64,000 bases of DNA from Xanthobacter agilis. Lineage in GTDB: Bacteria > Pseudomonadota > Alphaproteobacteria > Rhizobiales > Xanthobacteraceae. A program made the position numbers and the translations under genes. This document shows positions 18,144-29,810 of this stretch, one piece after another. Each line of letters begins with the position of its first letter. The first letter of the stretch is position 1. The stretch is taken from positions 186,001 to 250,000 of the forward strand of contig NZ_JABWGX010000002.1 of assembly GCF_021730435.1 (NCBI RefSeq), in the 5' to 3' direction. The notes below the pieces were generated by a model, which made no database searches, was not told where the DNA came from, and saw only the letters and a list, made by a program, of their open reading frames with translations.

Positions 18144-18848
18144 ATGGCGGAAGAGCCCGATGGCGGCCTGAACGAGGCCCCGCACTTCCATGGTCATCGC
18201 GACCGTCTCCGCGCCCGCTTCCGGGAGGCCGGCGCGCAGGCTCTCGCCGATTACGAGCTGCTGGAACTGATCTTGTTCCGCGCCATTCCCCGGCGCGATG
18301 TGAAGCCGCTGGCGAAGGCCCTGGTGGAACGCTTCGGCTCGTTCGCGGAGGTCATCACCGCGCCGCCCGCGCTGCTGGCCGAAGTGCCGGGCGTGAAGGA
18401 CGCGATAGTCACCGAGCTGAAGCTCGCCGAGGCCGCCGCCCAGCGTCTTGCCAAGGGCCAGGTGAAGCGCCGGCCCGCCCTCTCCTCCTGGAGCGCGGTG
18501 CTCGACTATTGCCGCACCGCCATGGCCTATGCCGAGCGCGAGCAGGTGCGCGTGTTGTTCCTCGACAAGCGCAACCAGCTCATCACCGACGAAGTGCTCC
18601 AGACCGGTACCGTGGACCATGCGCCGGTCTATCCGCGCGAGGTGGTGAAACGGGCGCTGGAGGTCTCCGCCTCCGCCCTCATCCTCTGCCACAACCACCC
18701 CTCGGGCGACCCCACGCCCTCGCGCGCCGACATCGACATGACGCGCAAGATCATCGATGTGGCCAAGCCGCTCGGCATCGAGGTCCACGACCACATCATC
18801 GTCGGCAAGGACGGCCACGCCAGCCTCAAGGGCCTGCGCCTGATCTGA
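18144..18848 (+). CDS. radC: RadC family JAMM/MPN+ protein
   Basis: A 234-residue protein with an N-terminal helix-hairpin-helix-like region (about 38-105) and a C-terminal JAMM metalloprotease-like domain. The HxH-x7-S-x2-D motif is intact (H183, H185, S193, D196). The family was once linked to DNA repair but its real substrate is unknown. The ATG has a GGGGAGAGGG ribosome site. The map-radC order is common in this bacterial group. Confidence 0.92.
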   Translation: MAEEPDGGLNEAPHFHGHRDRLRARFREAGAQALADYELLELILFRAIPRRDVKPLAKALVERFGSFAEVITAPPALLAEVPGVKDAIVTELKLAEAAAQRLAKGQVKRRPALSSWSAVLDYCRTAMAYAEREQVRVLFLDKRNQLITDEVLQTGTVDHAPVYPREVVKRALEVSASALILCHNHPSGDPTPSRADIDMTRKIIDVAKPLGIEVHDHIIVGKDGHASLKGLRLI

Positions 18849-19445
18849 TCTTATCGCATCAGGCCCGGCTTCGACCGGCGCCAGACAAAGGCGCGCCTGA
18901 AGGGGGCGCGGCTGAAGGGGCTCGCGAAGCCCTCCCCAAACCCGCGCTCACGCCTGGGCGCCAGTTGAGCCATCAGCAGAAACGCCGTTCGTCTCCCGGC
19001 TCCGATACCCCCGGCTCCACGCGTCGCCGGAAGTGCCGGGGCGTGAGGGCCAGCAGCCGAGGGCTCGACCCGGAACACCGCATCCACACATCGGCCCCGC
19101 CTCTCCATCCGCGCCCGCGCACCCGAGGGCCCATGGGGCGGCAGAGGCGTCGCGCCATCCGCGGACCCGATCGCCGCGCCGGACGGCCGGGGGGTCGAAA
19201 CGTATGGCCCGGATCGCGCTGGAGCCGCTGCCGTAGGCATCAGAGCGCACGCCCCCGGCGCCCCGCCTTGGGAGACTCGGCCCTGTCCTTGACCGGCGCC
19301 GGGGGGGGGGGCAAGGCGGGTTCGCGTGTCTGCCGGATGGGCTTGGTCCAAGCGGGCGCCGGCTTCTCCCAAGAACCGGGGCCGGCCGCGCGGGTTGAGG
19401 CCTGAACGGCGCCATCATCGCCAATGGTCAGGGCAGCACTGACGC
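18849..19445. other. long gap downstream of radC with poly-G tract
   Basis: Nearly 600 bases between the convergent radC and porin genes. Several frames are open on the minus strand, none with a known domain or a ribosome site. One of them would run through the porin terminator. The notable element is an 11-G run. I cannot support a gene here. Confidence 0.45.
19301..19311 (+). repeat. homopolymeric tract of 11 G
   Basis: An uninterrupted run of eleven G. Such tracts slip during replication and switch reading frames in some pathogens; they are also sites of sequencing error. On the minus strand it encodes a short run of prolines within an unsupported frame. Confidence 0.85.
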
Positions 19446-19481
19446 AAAGAAAAAGGGCGCCGCGCTGGTGCGCGACGCCCT
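19446..19481 (-). terminator. Rho-independent terminator of the porin gene
   Basis: On the minus strand a 12-bp stem with one mismatch (AGGGCGTCGCGC against GCGCGGCGCCCT) and a four-base loop is followed directly by TTTTTCTTT. It begins 27 bases after the porin stop codon. It is the clearest intrinsic terminator in the window. Confidence 0.85.
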
Positions 19482-19507
19482 CCTCATCCGTCAAGCGACG
19501 GAAGAGA

Positions 19508-20413
19508 TCACTTCAGCGCGTTCAGGCTGGTGTCGAACGAGAGGCTCGCCACGAAGCGATCGCCGCAGGCGTTCGAGAGACCGGACACCTGGCCGCAGGT
19601 GTTGAAGGTGCCGTTGGGCAGGTAGCCTTCCGAGAGCTCCGAGCCGTAGTAACGCAGATCGAGGGTGGCAGCCTTGTAGGTGAAGGCGACACCGACGTTC
19701 CAGCTGGCGTAGGAGGGCAGCTCGTAATTGACCGCGTAGATGTTGCCGTAGTTGGTCCAGCCGAGCCACTGGTAGCCGAACTCACCCGACACGTAGAAGC
19801 CGACGTCCTTGACCACGCTGTACTTCGAGAAATCGACCTTCAAGGTACCGGACAGGTAGGTGTCGTCCGAGCCCGTGCCGACGTAATCGCTGGAATAGTA
19901 CAGGTTGCCGCCAACGGTGAACATGTCGTTGATGGCATAGGTCGGCTTGAAGTACACTTCCCAGTAGTTCATGTTCGCGGCGGGAACACCAAGCGTGTAG
20001 GAGTTCTCGGAGAGCTGACCGGGATAGTAATAGTAGACGTAGCCGACGTCGAGGGTCAGGCCACTCCAGGTATGACGCAGGCCGCCATAGATATCCATCT
20101 CGGCGGACGGATCGGTCAGGCCGGTGACCTGGTAATTATTGATGACCGACGGGAAGTTCACGCTCGACATGAACAGGCCGCCATAGACCCAGTCGAACAG
20201 GCGCAGCTCGGCATAGCCCTGGATGGCCGGATCGCCATTGGTCTGGGTCATGCCGCGGAAGATGTAGTCGCTGGTGAGCTTCGCGCCGAAGGCCAGATCC
20301 CACACGGGGGTGGGCTCGGGAGCAGGGGCCGCCTTGACCGGCATGGTCAGATCGGCCGCCGAGGCCGAGCCGGCGATGAGCATGGAAGCGGCGACCAGTG
20401 CAATCTTTTTCAT
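19508..20413 (-). CDS. TorF-family putative outer-membrane porin
   Basis: A 301-residue exported beta-barrel. The signal peptide MKKIALVAASMLIAGSASA is cut before ADLTMPVKA, followed by a short Pro-rich linker. A barrel of alternating aromatic and polar strands then begins FGAKLTSDYIFRGMTQTNG, the TorF (Gcw_chp) hallmark. Two cysteines near the end (CGQVSGLSNACG) may form a surface-loop disulfide. A GGGGG ribosome site and a strong terminator suggest a highly expressed single-gene transcript. Transported solutes are unknown. Confidence 0.9.
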   Translation of the reverse strand: MKKIALVAASMLIAGSASAADLTMPVKAAPAPEPTPVWDLAFGAKLTSDYIFRGMTQTNGDPAIQGYAELRLFDWVYGGLFMSSVNFPSVINNYQVTGLTDPSAEMDIYGGLRHTWSGLTLDVGYVYYYYPGQLSENSYTLGVPAANMNYWEVYFKPTYAINDMFTVGGNLYYSSDYVGTGSDDTYLSGTLKVDFSKYSVVKDVGFYVSGEFGYQWLGWTNYGNIYAVNYELPSYASWNVGVAFTYKAATLDLRYYGSELSEGYLPNGTFNTCGQVSGLSNACGDRFVASLSFDTSLNALK

Positions 20414-20622
20414 ATGTGTTACCCCCGCAGAGATTTAAGGAGATAAAAATCAATCCGGCAGTGAAGTCCAACGCGAAAATTGAGGCAGGGCCTGCCGCGT
20501 GTTTAGGCAAACCCGCATGAATGCTGGATTTTCATGTTGCATTTGCGCAACGCTCGGAACGGAAGTGGAATTGAAGGATCTTCCTCGGAGGAAAACCCAC
20601 GCCAAAAGAAGCCTTCGAGGCG

Positions 20623-21372
20623 TCACGGGCGTGTCATGATGAGGGGTCGATTGCGCTCCGGAATGCGTGTCCAGGTACCGTCTTCCTGGCGCGCGAAGCG
20701 AATCGTCGACCCATCGGCCACACCTCGCACCAGGATGTTGCCCCCCGACAGCTCCCACGCGTTGGGGCCGAAGCGAGTCAAAAGCTCGTCGCAACCCGGC
20801 GCCACCTGCACCCGGTAGCTACCCCGCGGGCCGGGGGTGTCGGTCAAGGTCCAGCGACACACGGTGACCCCCGGCTGGCGAGCCAGCAGCCATTCGCCCA
20901 TGACCTCCTCAGGGGTCGCGGGCGGACCGTCGGCGGCCGAGGGCGGCCCCAGGAAATAGACGCCGTCGCCCTCCTTCAACGCCTCGAAGCTGCCGCCGGT
21001 GGCTTCCGTGAACTCGGCCACGGTGCGCCCCTGCGCGTTCAGCAAACGGATGGAGCCGGAGACATCGGGCACCCAGGCGCTCACCTGGGCGGCGAAGGAG
21101 ATGGCCGCGCACGTCGCCGCATCGAACGCCACCGCGAACCCGCCACCGGACGGCTGGGCCGCGAGCGTCACGTCGCAGCGGCGCTCACCATCGGCGCTGG
21201 AGAGGCGGAAAGCGCCCGCCAGCCGCTCGGCGGCCTGCCGGGTGGCCTCGTCGGGCCGGGCGGACACGGCCGCCGCGCGAGAGGCCGCCGGCGCCGTCTG
21301 GGCCACAGCGGCGCCTCCAAGCACCAGCAGAACCGGCACCGCCAGCGGGAAAATCCTGGACCGAACGGGCAT
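20623..21372 (-). CDS. exported protein with two tandem AprI/Inh domains
   Basis: A 249-residue periplasmic protein. The signal peptide ends at AVA (22-24). Two copies of the metalloprotease-inhibitor (AprI/Inh/Omp19) domain follow: about 51-140, starting LAGAFRLSS with cysteines 66 and 88, and about 157-248, starting VMGEWLLAR with cysteines 172 and 194 and ending RNRPLIMTR. Single-domain members inhibit the cell's own or host proteases; a tandem form is less usual. An AGGAGG site fixes the ATG over an upstream GTG. There is no lipobox, unlike the Omp19-like protein at the window start. Domain identity is inferred from motifs. Confidence 0.75.
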   Translation of the reverse strand: MPVRSRIFPLAVPVLLVLGGAAVAQTAPAASRAAAVSARPDEATRQAAERLAGAFRLSSADGERRCDVTLAAQPSGGGFAVAFDAATCAAISFAAQVSAWVPDVSGSIRLLNAQGRTVAEFTEATGGSFEALKEGDGVYFLGPPSAADGPPATPEEVMGEWLLARQPGVTVCRWTLTDTPGPRGSYRVQVAPGCDELLTRFGPNAWELSGGNILVRGVADGSTIRFARQEDGTWTRIPERNRPLIMTRP

Positions 21373-21497
21373 CGCCCCCTCCTGCACGCCTGAAGCGTCG
21401 ATCCCGCACTCTAGCGCACGCCATCGCGCGCGTGAAAATCGAGGCGCGACGGCGTGCGCGGAAACGCAGCGCCGGCCCCACCCCAGCGGGCCCGGCC

Positions 21498-22460
21498 TCA
21501 GCGGCGCGGCCAGGGAGTTTCCGGCACCGGCGTCAACGGCCCCTTGCCATCGAACCAGGAGAACAGATTGTCCACCACCAATTGCCCCATGGCCGTGCGG
21601 GTGCGGGTCGTGGCGGACCCCACATGGGGCAGCAGCACCACATTGTCGAGGCTGAAGAAGGCCTCGGGCACGCGCGGCTCGTCCTCGAACACGTCGAGGC
21701 CGGCGGCGAGGATGGTACCCGCCTGTAGCGCCGCGAGAAGCGCCGGCTCATCCACCACCGAGCCGCGCGCCACGTTCACCAGCACGCCATCCGGCCCCAG
21801 GGCGGCCAGCACCTCGGCATTCACCATGTGGCGGGTGGCCGGACCGCCGGGCACGATCACCACCAGCGTATCCACCGCCCGCGCCATGGCCAGCAGGTCC
21901 GGAACATGGTCATAGCCAAGGTCGGCCACCTTGCGCCGACTGTGGTAGACGAGGCCCACGCCGAACGCATCCAGCCGCCGCGCGATGGCGCGGCCGATGC
22001 GGCCCATGCCCACCATGCCCACGGTGCGCCCGCGCAGGGTCGCGGTCAGGGGGAAGGCGCCCGCGCGCCAGCGTCCGGCGCGCACGAAGCGATCCGCCTC
22101 CGGCAGCCGCCGCACGGTCGCCAGCAGCAGGCCGAGGGTCAGATCCGCCACCTCATCGTCGAGCACGTCCGGCGTGTGCGTGACCACCACGCCGCGGGCT
22201 GCGGCAGCGGCGGCATCCACCGTGTCGTAGCCGACGCCGAAATTGGCGATGACCTCCAGCGCCGGCAGGCGATCCATCAAGGCCGCGTCCACCCGCGCCG
22301 CGCCGCGGGTGGCGATCGCCCGCACCGCGCGCGGGTCGGTGCGGGCGAGATCGGCGAGCGCCACCACGGCGAAGCGCGGGCCGAGCTGGCGTTCCACCAC
22401 GGCTTCCAGCACCGGTCCGGTGACGAGGACGCTCGGGCGTGGGCTGGCGGGATCGGTCAT
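21498..22460 (-). CDS. D-2-hydroxyacid dehydrogenase (glyoxylate/hydroxypyruvate reductase type)
   Basis: A 320-residue NAD(P)-dependent oxidoreductase. The Rossmann motif GMGRIG is at 151-156, and the catalytic residues are R232 (NVARGSVVD), E261 (FEDEP) and H279 (LPHVGSAT). N73-G77 (NFGVGYD) lies in the substrate domain. SRRK after the second beta strand suggests a preference for NADPH. The nearest functional class reduces glyoxylate and hydroxypyruvate, but other D-2-hydroxyacids are possible. It is a single gene. Confidence 0.88.
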   Translation of the reverse strand: MTDPASPRPSVLVTGPVLEAVVERQLGPRFAVVALADLARTDPRAVRAIATRGAARVDAALMDRLPALEVIANFGVGYDTVDAAAAAARGVVVTHTPDVLDDEVADLTLGLLLATVRRLPEADRFVRAGRWRAGAFPLTATLRGRTVGMVGMGRIGRAIARRLDAFGVGLVYHSRRKVADLGYDHVPDLLAMARAVDTLVVIVPGGPATRHMVNAEVLAALGPDGVLVNVARGSVVDEPALLAALQAGTILAAGLDVFEDEPRVPEAFFSLDNVVLLPHVGSATTRTRTAMGQLVVDNLFSWFDGKGPLTPVPETPWPRR

Positions 22461-22757
22461 GCGCGCGGGCTCGCGGTTATGAAGAGGGCTCCTGTGTAGG
22501 CCCGCCGCCGCCCCACCTCAAGCACCGCCATTGAACCGATTTCACTACTTGCCGAAGGCTTTAACGCACAGCCACCGGGCCGCCACCCGGCCCCATCGCA
22601 GAAAAGGCGCGCGATCTCCCCCCTGCGAAGCTTTGCCCGCTTGCCGCGCGACACGCGCCATGGCACCGGTTGCGTTCACGGGTCCGGTTGGCCGCCGCGG
22701 CAGGGGTTCGCGCCGGCGCCGGAACGACAGGATGCAGACGAGTCGAGAGGGCGGGTG

Positions 22758-23258
22758 ATGATCGAGCGGGTGATCGAGTCCATACTGTTTCGCAGCCGCT
22801 GGATCATGGCGCCGTTCTATCTCGGCCTTGTGATCGCGCTATTTGTGCTGCTGTTCAAGTTCGGCTCCGAGGTGGTGCATTTCGTCACCCATGCCCTGGG
22901 CGCCTCGGAGAGCGACACCATCCTCGGCATCCTGGCCCTGGTGGACCTCACCCTCACCGGCAATCTGGTGCTCATCGTCATCTTCTCGGGCTATGAGAAC
23001 TTCGTCTCCAAGATCGATCCCGCCGGCCATCCCGACTGGCCGGACTGGATGACGCGGGTGGACTTCACCGGCCTCAAGCAGAAGCTGCTCGCCTCCATCG
23101 TCGCCATCTCGGCCATCCAGCTGCTGAAAGCGTTCATGGACCTGCCCAAGGGCTACAGCCAGGACACCCTGACCTGGCTCGTCATCATCCATGTGGTGTT
23201 CGTGGGATCGAGCCTGCTGCTGGCCTGGAGCGACAAGCTGTCCAGCAGCAAGCACTGA
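22758..23258 (+). CDS. UPF0114/YqhA family membrane protein
   Basis: A 166-residue integral membrane protein with four predicted helices, of the UPF0114 (TIGR00645, YqhA) family of unknown function. The conserved start IERVIESILFRSRWIMAPFY and the middle NLVLIVIFSGYENFVSKID are diagnostic. The ATG rather than the GTG three bases earlier gives the family N-terminus. Monocistronic by spacing. Confidence 0.9.
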   Translation: MIERVIESILFRSRWIMAPFYLGLVIALFVLLFKFGSEVVHFVTHALGASESDTILGILALVDLTLTGNLVLIVIFSGYENFVSKIDPAGHPDWPDWMTRVDFTGLKQKLLASIVAISAIQLLKAFMDLPKGYSQDTLTWLVIIHVVFVGSSLLLAWSDKLSSSKH

Positions 23259-23553
23259 GCCCACGCCGTCCCCCGCGAGCAGCCTCCGCCGGCGCGACGC
23301 GCTGAATGACCGGCGCCAGACCGGGCGGAAGCATCACTTGCTTACCGCTCGGGAAAGGCCGCCGCGCCTGAAAGATCAAGAAACAGGCAAGCCCTGATCT
23401 TCAGCATCGCCGTCCCCTGCGCAATGCAGCGCCAGATCGAGCCGGCGCGCGTCTGCCGCAATGCGAAAATCCAGGAGCCGGCATCGCATCTCACCTTGAG
23501 AAATCCTGCGCCAAGGTGCAGAACGTTGCGCGCCCGGGGTTGGAGCGTTCACG

Positions 23554-23694
23554 ATGCATTTCAACATGGTCATCATTCAGCCGGCGGTGGCGTTGATCGC
23601 AGGCGTTCTGATCCTCGCTTTTCCGCGCCTGCTCAATGTGCTGGTGGCGCTCTACCTGATCATCGTCGGGCTCACGGGTCTGCTGGGCCACTAA
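23554..23694 (+). CDS. DUF3096 small membrane protein
   Basis: A 46-residue protein with two hydrophobic segments (IIQPAVALIAGVLILAF and NVLVALYLIIVGLTGLLG) joined by a PRLLN turn, matching the DUF3096 family of tiny two-helix membrane proteins. A GGAG ribosome site lies eight bases before the ATG. Function is unknown. It sits alone ahead of ppdK, 129 bases away. Confidence 0.8.
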   Translation: MHFNMVIIQPAVALIAGVLILAFPRLLNVLVALYLIIVGLTGLLGH

Positions 23695-23823
23695 AGATTT
23701 CGTGCAAATAAGGACGAAAGGAGCGCCTGAGAACCTGCCGGTGCGGTTGATGCCTTGTGCAGTGCAAGCTAAAGCATCCGCCATCCCGCATGTCCCGCGC
23801 CCCTCCACAAGGGATCTCTCTAG

Positions 23824-26493
<2,670 letters not shown>

Positions 26494-26500
26494 ACCTTCT

Positions 26501-26522
26501 GTCGCGCGGATCTCCGCGCGAC
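26501..26522 (+). terminator. hairpin downstream of ppdK
   Basis: A perfect 9-bp stem GTCGCGCGG/CCGCGCGAC with an ATCT loop, seven bases after the ppdK stop. There is no T-run, but the position and stability fit a transcript end. Confidence 0.5.
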
Positions 26523-26581
26523 CTTGCCCCATGCGCCTGCCGACACGACAGTGCTCGCATCGGCAGCGCGGAGGAACTGGA

Positions 26582-27232
26582 ATGACGATGATCTCGACCC
26601 GTCAGATCACCGCCCGACAGGCAGCACCGGCTTTGGCTGGCGCTGCCTTTTCTCTATTGGCGGCGGTGGCGTCGGCCTCCATCGGCCGCGCCGCGCTCTT
26701 GAGCGCCGTCCTTGCCGCCACCCTCGCGCTTGGCACCACGCCGAGCCAGGCCGTGGAGCTGGACGCCTTCCTGGAAGGCGTGGACGAATGCGCCCTGCCC
26801 CGGCCCGCCAGCCCGCTCGGGGTCTTCGTGCATTCCCTGGTCCAGCGCTACGCCAATAAGCCCGGCAATCCCCGGGGCTATGCCGCCGACCGGACCGACA
26901 TTTCCCTCGACCTGCCGCCGGATATCGCCGACGCCTTCGGCTCACCGACCCCCAGCAACTTCGGCGAATACACCCAGGTGACCGTTCCCCTGAACGGAAC
27001 ATTCGGCGGGCTGCCCGTCACCCAGATGACATTCCGGTTCGGCAACAAGAACGGCATCAAGGCCTTCATGATCGTCTTCAACGCCAGCCGCGCCGACGTG
27101 GTGTCGGAGTTCGGCGAGGCGGTGGAAAGCGGCGACGACCGCGGCCAGAACGCCGGGCGCCGGGGGGACGGCTATTCGGCCGAAATCCCTTACGGAGAAC
27201 CGGGCCGCATCGCCTGCGACTGGTCGTCCTGA
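26582..27232 (+). CDS. exported protein of unknown function
   Basis: A 216-residue protein with a long N-terminal region: a basic start, two hydrophobic stretches and a probable cleavage site TPSQA before VELDAFLEGVDEC. The mature part is soluble, with two cysteines (VDECALP and IACDWSS at the very end) that could pair. No known family is recognised. GGAGGAAC precedes the ATG. The long N-terminus suggests the true start might be one of the later in-frame codons, but the ribosome site supports this one. Confidence 0.65.
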   Translation: MTMISTRQITARQAAPALAGAAFSLLAAVASASIGRAALLSAVLAATLALGTTPSQAVELDAFLEGVDECALPRPASPLGVFVHSLVQRYANKPGNPRGYAADRTDISLDLPPDIADAFGSPTPSNFGEYTQVTVPLNGTFGGLPVTQMTFRFGNKNGIKAFMIVFNASRADVVSEFGEAVESGDDRGQNAGRRGDGYSAEIPYGEPGRIACDWSS

Positions 27233-27744
27233 AGCGGCTTCTCGCGAAGCGGCGTCCGGTTCGCGTGAAGAAAATACGTCAACGCCATAACCTGGAGCGG
27301 ATGACGCGAGCCGGTGCGAACGGGACATGCTCCAGCCATCGTCACGCACGCGATCAGACGCCGGACCGAGCGTCGGCAGCCTGACCGCAGGGCCCTGGAC
27401 CGATGAGCGCACGCGAACCGCGCCAGATGGGCGGATTCCGCGTGAACAGGCCGCCACTTCGAATGATTGCGGCAGCCGCCACCATGCCTGCCGGGAAGAC
27501 CATTCTGGACCTGCCCTGCACGACCCTATGCCGTCCGATGCCCGGCCGTTGGTTCCACTTCCTTAACCATCGCAATTCAATATCACGTGGTCTTTCCAGG
27601 AGCCCGCCCGGCTTCAGGGGTGCACGCCGCGCCGCTCGACCCCGCGCGCGCTCTGGCGCCTGAACGACATTCGCCCGCCGAGGGGTCCCGGCGGGCGAAT
27701 GAACAGTCTGACCCAAACGGCCCTTCCGGCGGGAAGGCGCCCCC
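27233..27744. other. gap with repeat-like sequence and a palindromic hairpin
   Basis: 512 bases without a supported gene. 27257-27300 (CCGGTTCGCGTGAAGAAAAT and following) resembles an intergenic repeat I recall from other Hyphomicrobiales. At 27669-27700 a perfect palindrome (ATTCGCCCGCCG, 8-base loop, CGGCGGGCGAAT) could end the transcript of the small secreted peptide downstream on the minus strand. Confidence 0.5.
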
Positions 27745-27873
27745 TTATTCCACCATGCTTGCGTCAACCGCGACCTGTGAACCCGCACGGCTCGTCTGGC
27801 TGGCATTCAGCGCCATGCCAGTGAGCGCGTAGCCGAGCACCAGAGCGGCGAACACCGCAATTCGCTTGAACAT
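27745..27873 (-). CDS. putative small secreted peptide (42 residues)
   Basis: A short frame giving 42 residues: a positively charged start MFKR, a hydrophobic stretch IAVFAALVLGYALTGMAL, then a polar tail that includes NASQTSRAGSQVAVDASMVE. A GGGGTAG ribosome site precedes the ATG, and a stable hairpin lies 45 bases past the stop. It is either a signal-peptide-bearing peptide with a tail of about 20 residues or a single-pass membrane peptide. No family is recognised. Confidence 0.5.
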   Translation of the reverse strand: MFKRIAVFAALVLGYALTGMALNASQTSRAGSQVAVDASMVE

Positions 27874-28073
27874 CGCTTCTACCCCGACCCAGAACGTCGC
27901 GCCTGACCCCTCGACCCCCGACGACGAATCCCGGCGCGGTCCATGTTCTAGATCCGCGAAACCAAACGGACGATGAACGCCGCACAGAAATCTGCGCGGC
28001 GCACCATAAGCACGGCACCCTGTTGCAGAAACGACACAGACGCCGCAGCAGACGGCCCGGAACGGCCTGGAAG

Positions 28074-28101
28074 CGGGCGGCCGCCGAGGCGCGGCCGCCC
28101 G
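28074..28101 (-). terminator. strong GC hairpin downstream of rplI
   Basis: A perfect 11-bp stem (CGGGCGGCCGC/GCGGCCGCCCG) with a 6-base loop, ten bases beyond the rplI stop. It lacks a T-tract, but stability and placement suit the end of the ribosomal-protein transcript. A weaker hairpin (27978-28001) lies further on. Confidence 0.55.
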
Positions 28102-28110
28102 GATCTCATC

Positions 28111-28692
28111 TTACTCCTCGACGCCTTCCTCGGCGGCGAGCTCGGCCGCCACCTCGGCACGGGCCACCGCGAGTTCCGCCTCGATCTCGGCATCCTCATC
28201 GCGGGCGGTGCGCACGTCCTCGCCACGGGCCTGGCGCTCGGCCTCCTCGGCGTTGCGCGCGACGTTGACGCTCACCGTCACCTGCACCTCGGGATGCAGG
28301 CTCACCGGGACCACATGCAGGCCCAGGGTCTTGATCGGGTGATTCAGGATGATCTGGCTGCGATCCACGGTGAAGCCGGCGGCGGTGAGGCCATCGGCGA
28401 TGTCGCGGGTGGACACGGAGCCGTAGAGCTGGCCGCTCTCGCCCGCCTGACGGATGGTCAGGATGATCTGGCCGTTGAGCTTCTCGGCCACCACCTCGGC
28501 GTCCTTGCGACGCTCAAGGTTGCGGGCCTCAAGCTCGACCTTCATGTGCTCGAAGCGGTCGCGGTTGGCCTTGGTGGCGCGCAGCGCCTTGCCGTTCGGC
28601 AGCAGGAAGTTGCGCGCGAAGCCGTCGCGCACCTTCACCACTTCGCCCATCTGGCCGAGCTTGGCAACGCGCTCAAGAAGAATGACGTCCAT
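28111..28692 (-). CDS. rplI: 50S ribosomal protein L9
   Basis: A 193-residue component of the large ribosomal subunit. It has the N-terminal rRNA-binding domain [21 protein letters not shown], the conserved GFARNFLLP, the long connecting helix and the C-terminal domain. The C-terminus carries an acidic/Ala-rich extension of about 40 residues beyond the E. coli protein, as is usual in Hyphomicrobiales. An AGGAGA ribosome site fixes the ATG. It is last in the rpsF-rpsR-DUF2232-rplI block. Confidence 0.96.
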   Translation of the reverse strand: MDVILLERVAKLGQMGEVVKVRDGFARNFLLPNGKALRATKANRDRFEHMKVELEARNLERRKDAEVVAEKLNGQIILTIRQAGESGQLYGSVSTRDIADGLTAAGFTVDRSQIILNHPIKTLGLHVVPVSLHPEVQVTVSVNVARNAEEAERQARGEDVRTARDEDAEIEAELAVARAEVAAELAAEEGVEE

Positions 28693-28738
28693 GTTGGTCT
28701 CCTGGAATGTCCTATTTCAGTGTTCGGAAGAGGTCCCG

Positions 28739-29677
28739 TCAGCGATCCTTCGCCGGCGGGAGAGGGCGGCCCGCAAGGCGCGCCCGGAAGTCAAAGAGGG
28801 CATCGGTGAAACCGAGCACCGCCATGGCCAGCACCGGCCAGCCCAGCACCACGGTGGTCAGCCACAGGGCGGCGAGAATCATGGCGCGGCCGCCGTAGCC
28901 GATGGTGATGGCGTGCACCACCGCAAAGCCGACGAGGGAGAAGGCCAGCATGACGGTGGCCGCGGCCACCGAGCCCACAAGGCCCAACAGGCCAGGCAGC
29001 ATCGTCACCACCAGCGCGGCGCCCAGGACGAAGGGTGCCATCCGCGGCAGGCGCATCATCGAGAGCTGGGGCCACGGGCGGCCCATGCGGTCCGAGATCC
29101 GCGCCGCCCGCCCCGCGAGATACAGGCAGATCAGCTGCGACACCATGGTGAGGAGCCCCGCCATGGGGGGCAGCACATGGGCCATGAACGCCCGCCCCGC
29201 CTCCGCATCAGGACCGGCGGTGGCCGGTCCGAGCATGGCGTCGAAAGTGGCTGTGACCGCGGCCCGATAGGTCTCGTAGTCCCCGGCCATGCTGAACACC
29301 GCCACCCCGACGCTGAGCGTCGCGAACCCGGCGGCTAGCAGCACCAGATGGCCCACCGGATACCAGACGAGCTCATCCGGCTGGGCCTCATTCGGCCGGG
29401 CCAGCATGGCGGCATAGGCAAGAGCGAAGGCCGGCGCGCCGATGCCCAGCACATAGGCCAGTAGGAAGGCGCCGCCAAACATCAATCCGAGGCCGGCACC
29501 CGCCAGCACCACAGCCAAGCCCGCAGCGATGGGGGAAAAGGCGATGCCGGCGATCATCACCGGCAGGGGCGCGAGATAGAACAATGGGACAGCCAGCACC
29601 GATCCCGCCGCGACACCGGCGGCAAGAAGGGCGGACGCCGCAGCCGCGGCGATGGCGATAAGAAGGATCGGTCCCAT
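28739..29677 (-). CDS. DUF2232 multi-spanning membrane protein
   Basis: A 312-residue integral membrane protein with about eight hydrophobic helices, of the DUF2232 (YybS-like) family. Its place between rpsR and rplI is conserved in Hyphomicrobiales (family knowledge). Function is unknown. There is no clear ribosome site before the ATG. Spacing to both neighbours (133 and 46 bases) allows co-transcription. Confidence 0.85.
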   Translation of the reverse strand: MGPILLIAIAAAAASALLAAGVAAGSVLAVPLFYLAPLPVMIAGIAFSPIAAGLAVVLAGAGLGLMFGGAFLLAYVLGIGAPAFALAYAAMLARPNEAQPDELVWYPVGHLVLLAAGFATLSVGVAVFSMAGDYETYRAAVTATFDAMLGPATAGPDAEAGRAFMAHVLPPMAGLLTMVSQLICLYLAGRAARISDRMGRPWPQLSMMRLPRMAPFVLGAALVVTMLPGLLGLVGSVAAATVMLAFSLVGFAVVHAITIGYGGRAMILAALWLTTVVLGWPVLAMAVLGFTDALFDFRARLAGRPLPPAKDR

Positions 29678-29810
29678 GGTGACGAGCTGTCCCGCATCGC
29701 GCGGTTAGAGGCGGCACGAAGCGGCCCCAGCCAGCGCCCCGGGGCTCATTCCCCGCGACGTGTCGGAAATGGAAGGGCCGCCGGAGCGGCCCCTCACACA
29801 GCGTGCGCGA

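Noticed and set aside
18851..19494. Open minus-strand frames downstream of radC
   Set aside because: No domain or ribosome site, all three frames are open at once, and one overlaps the porin terminator.
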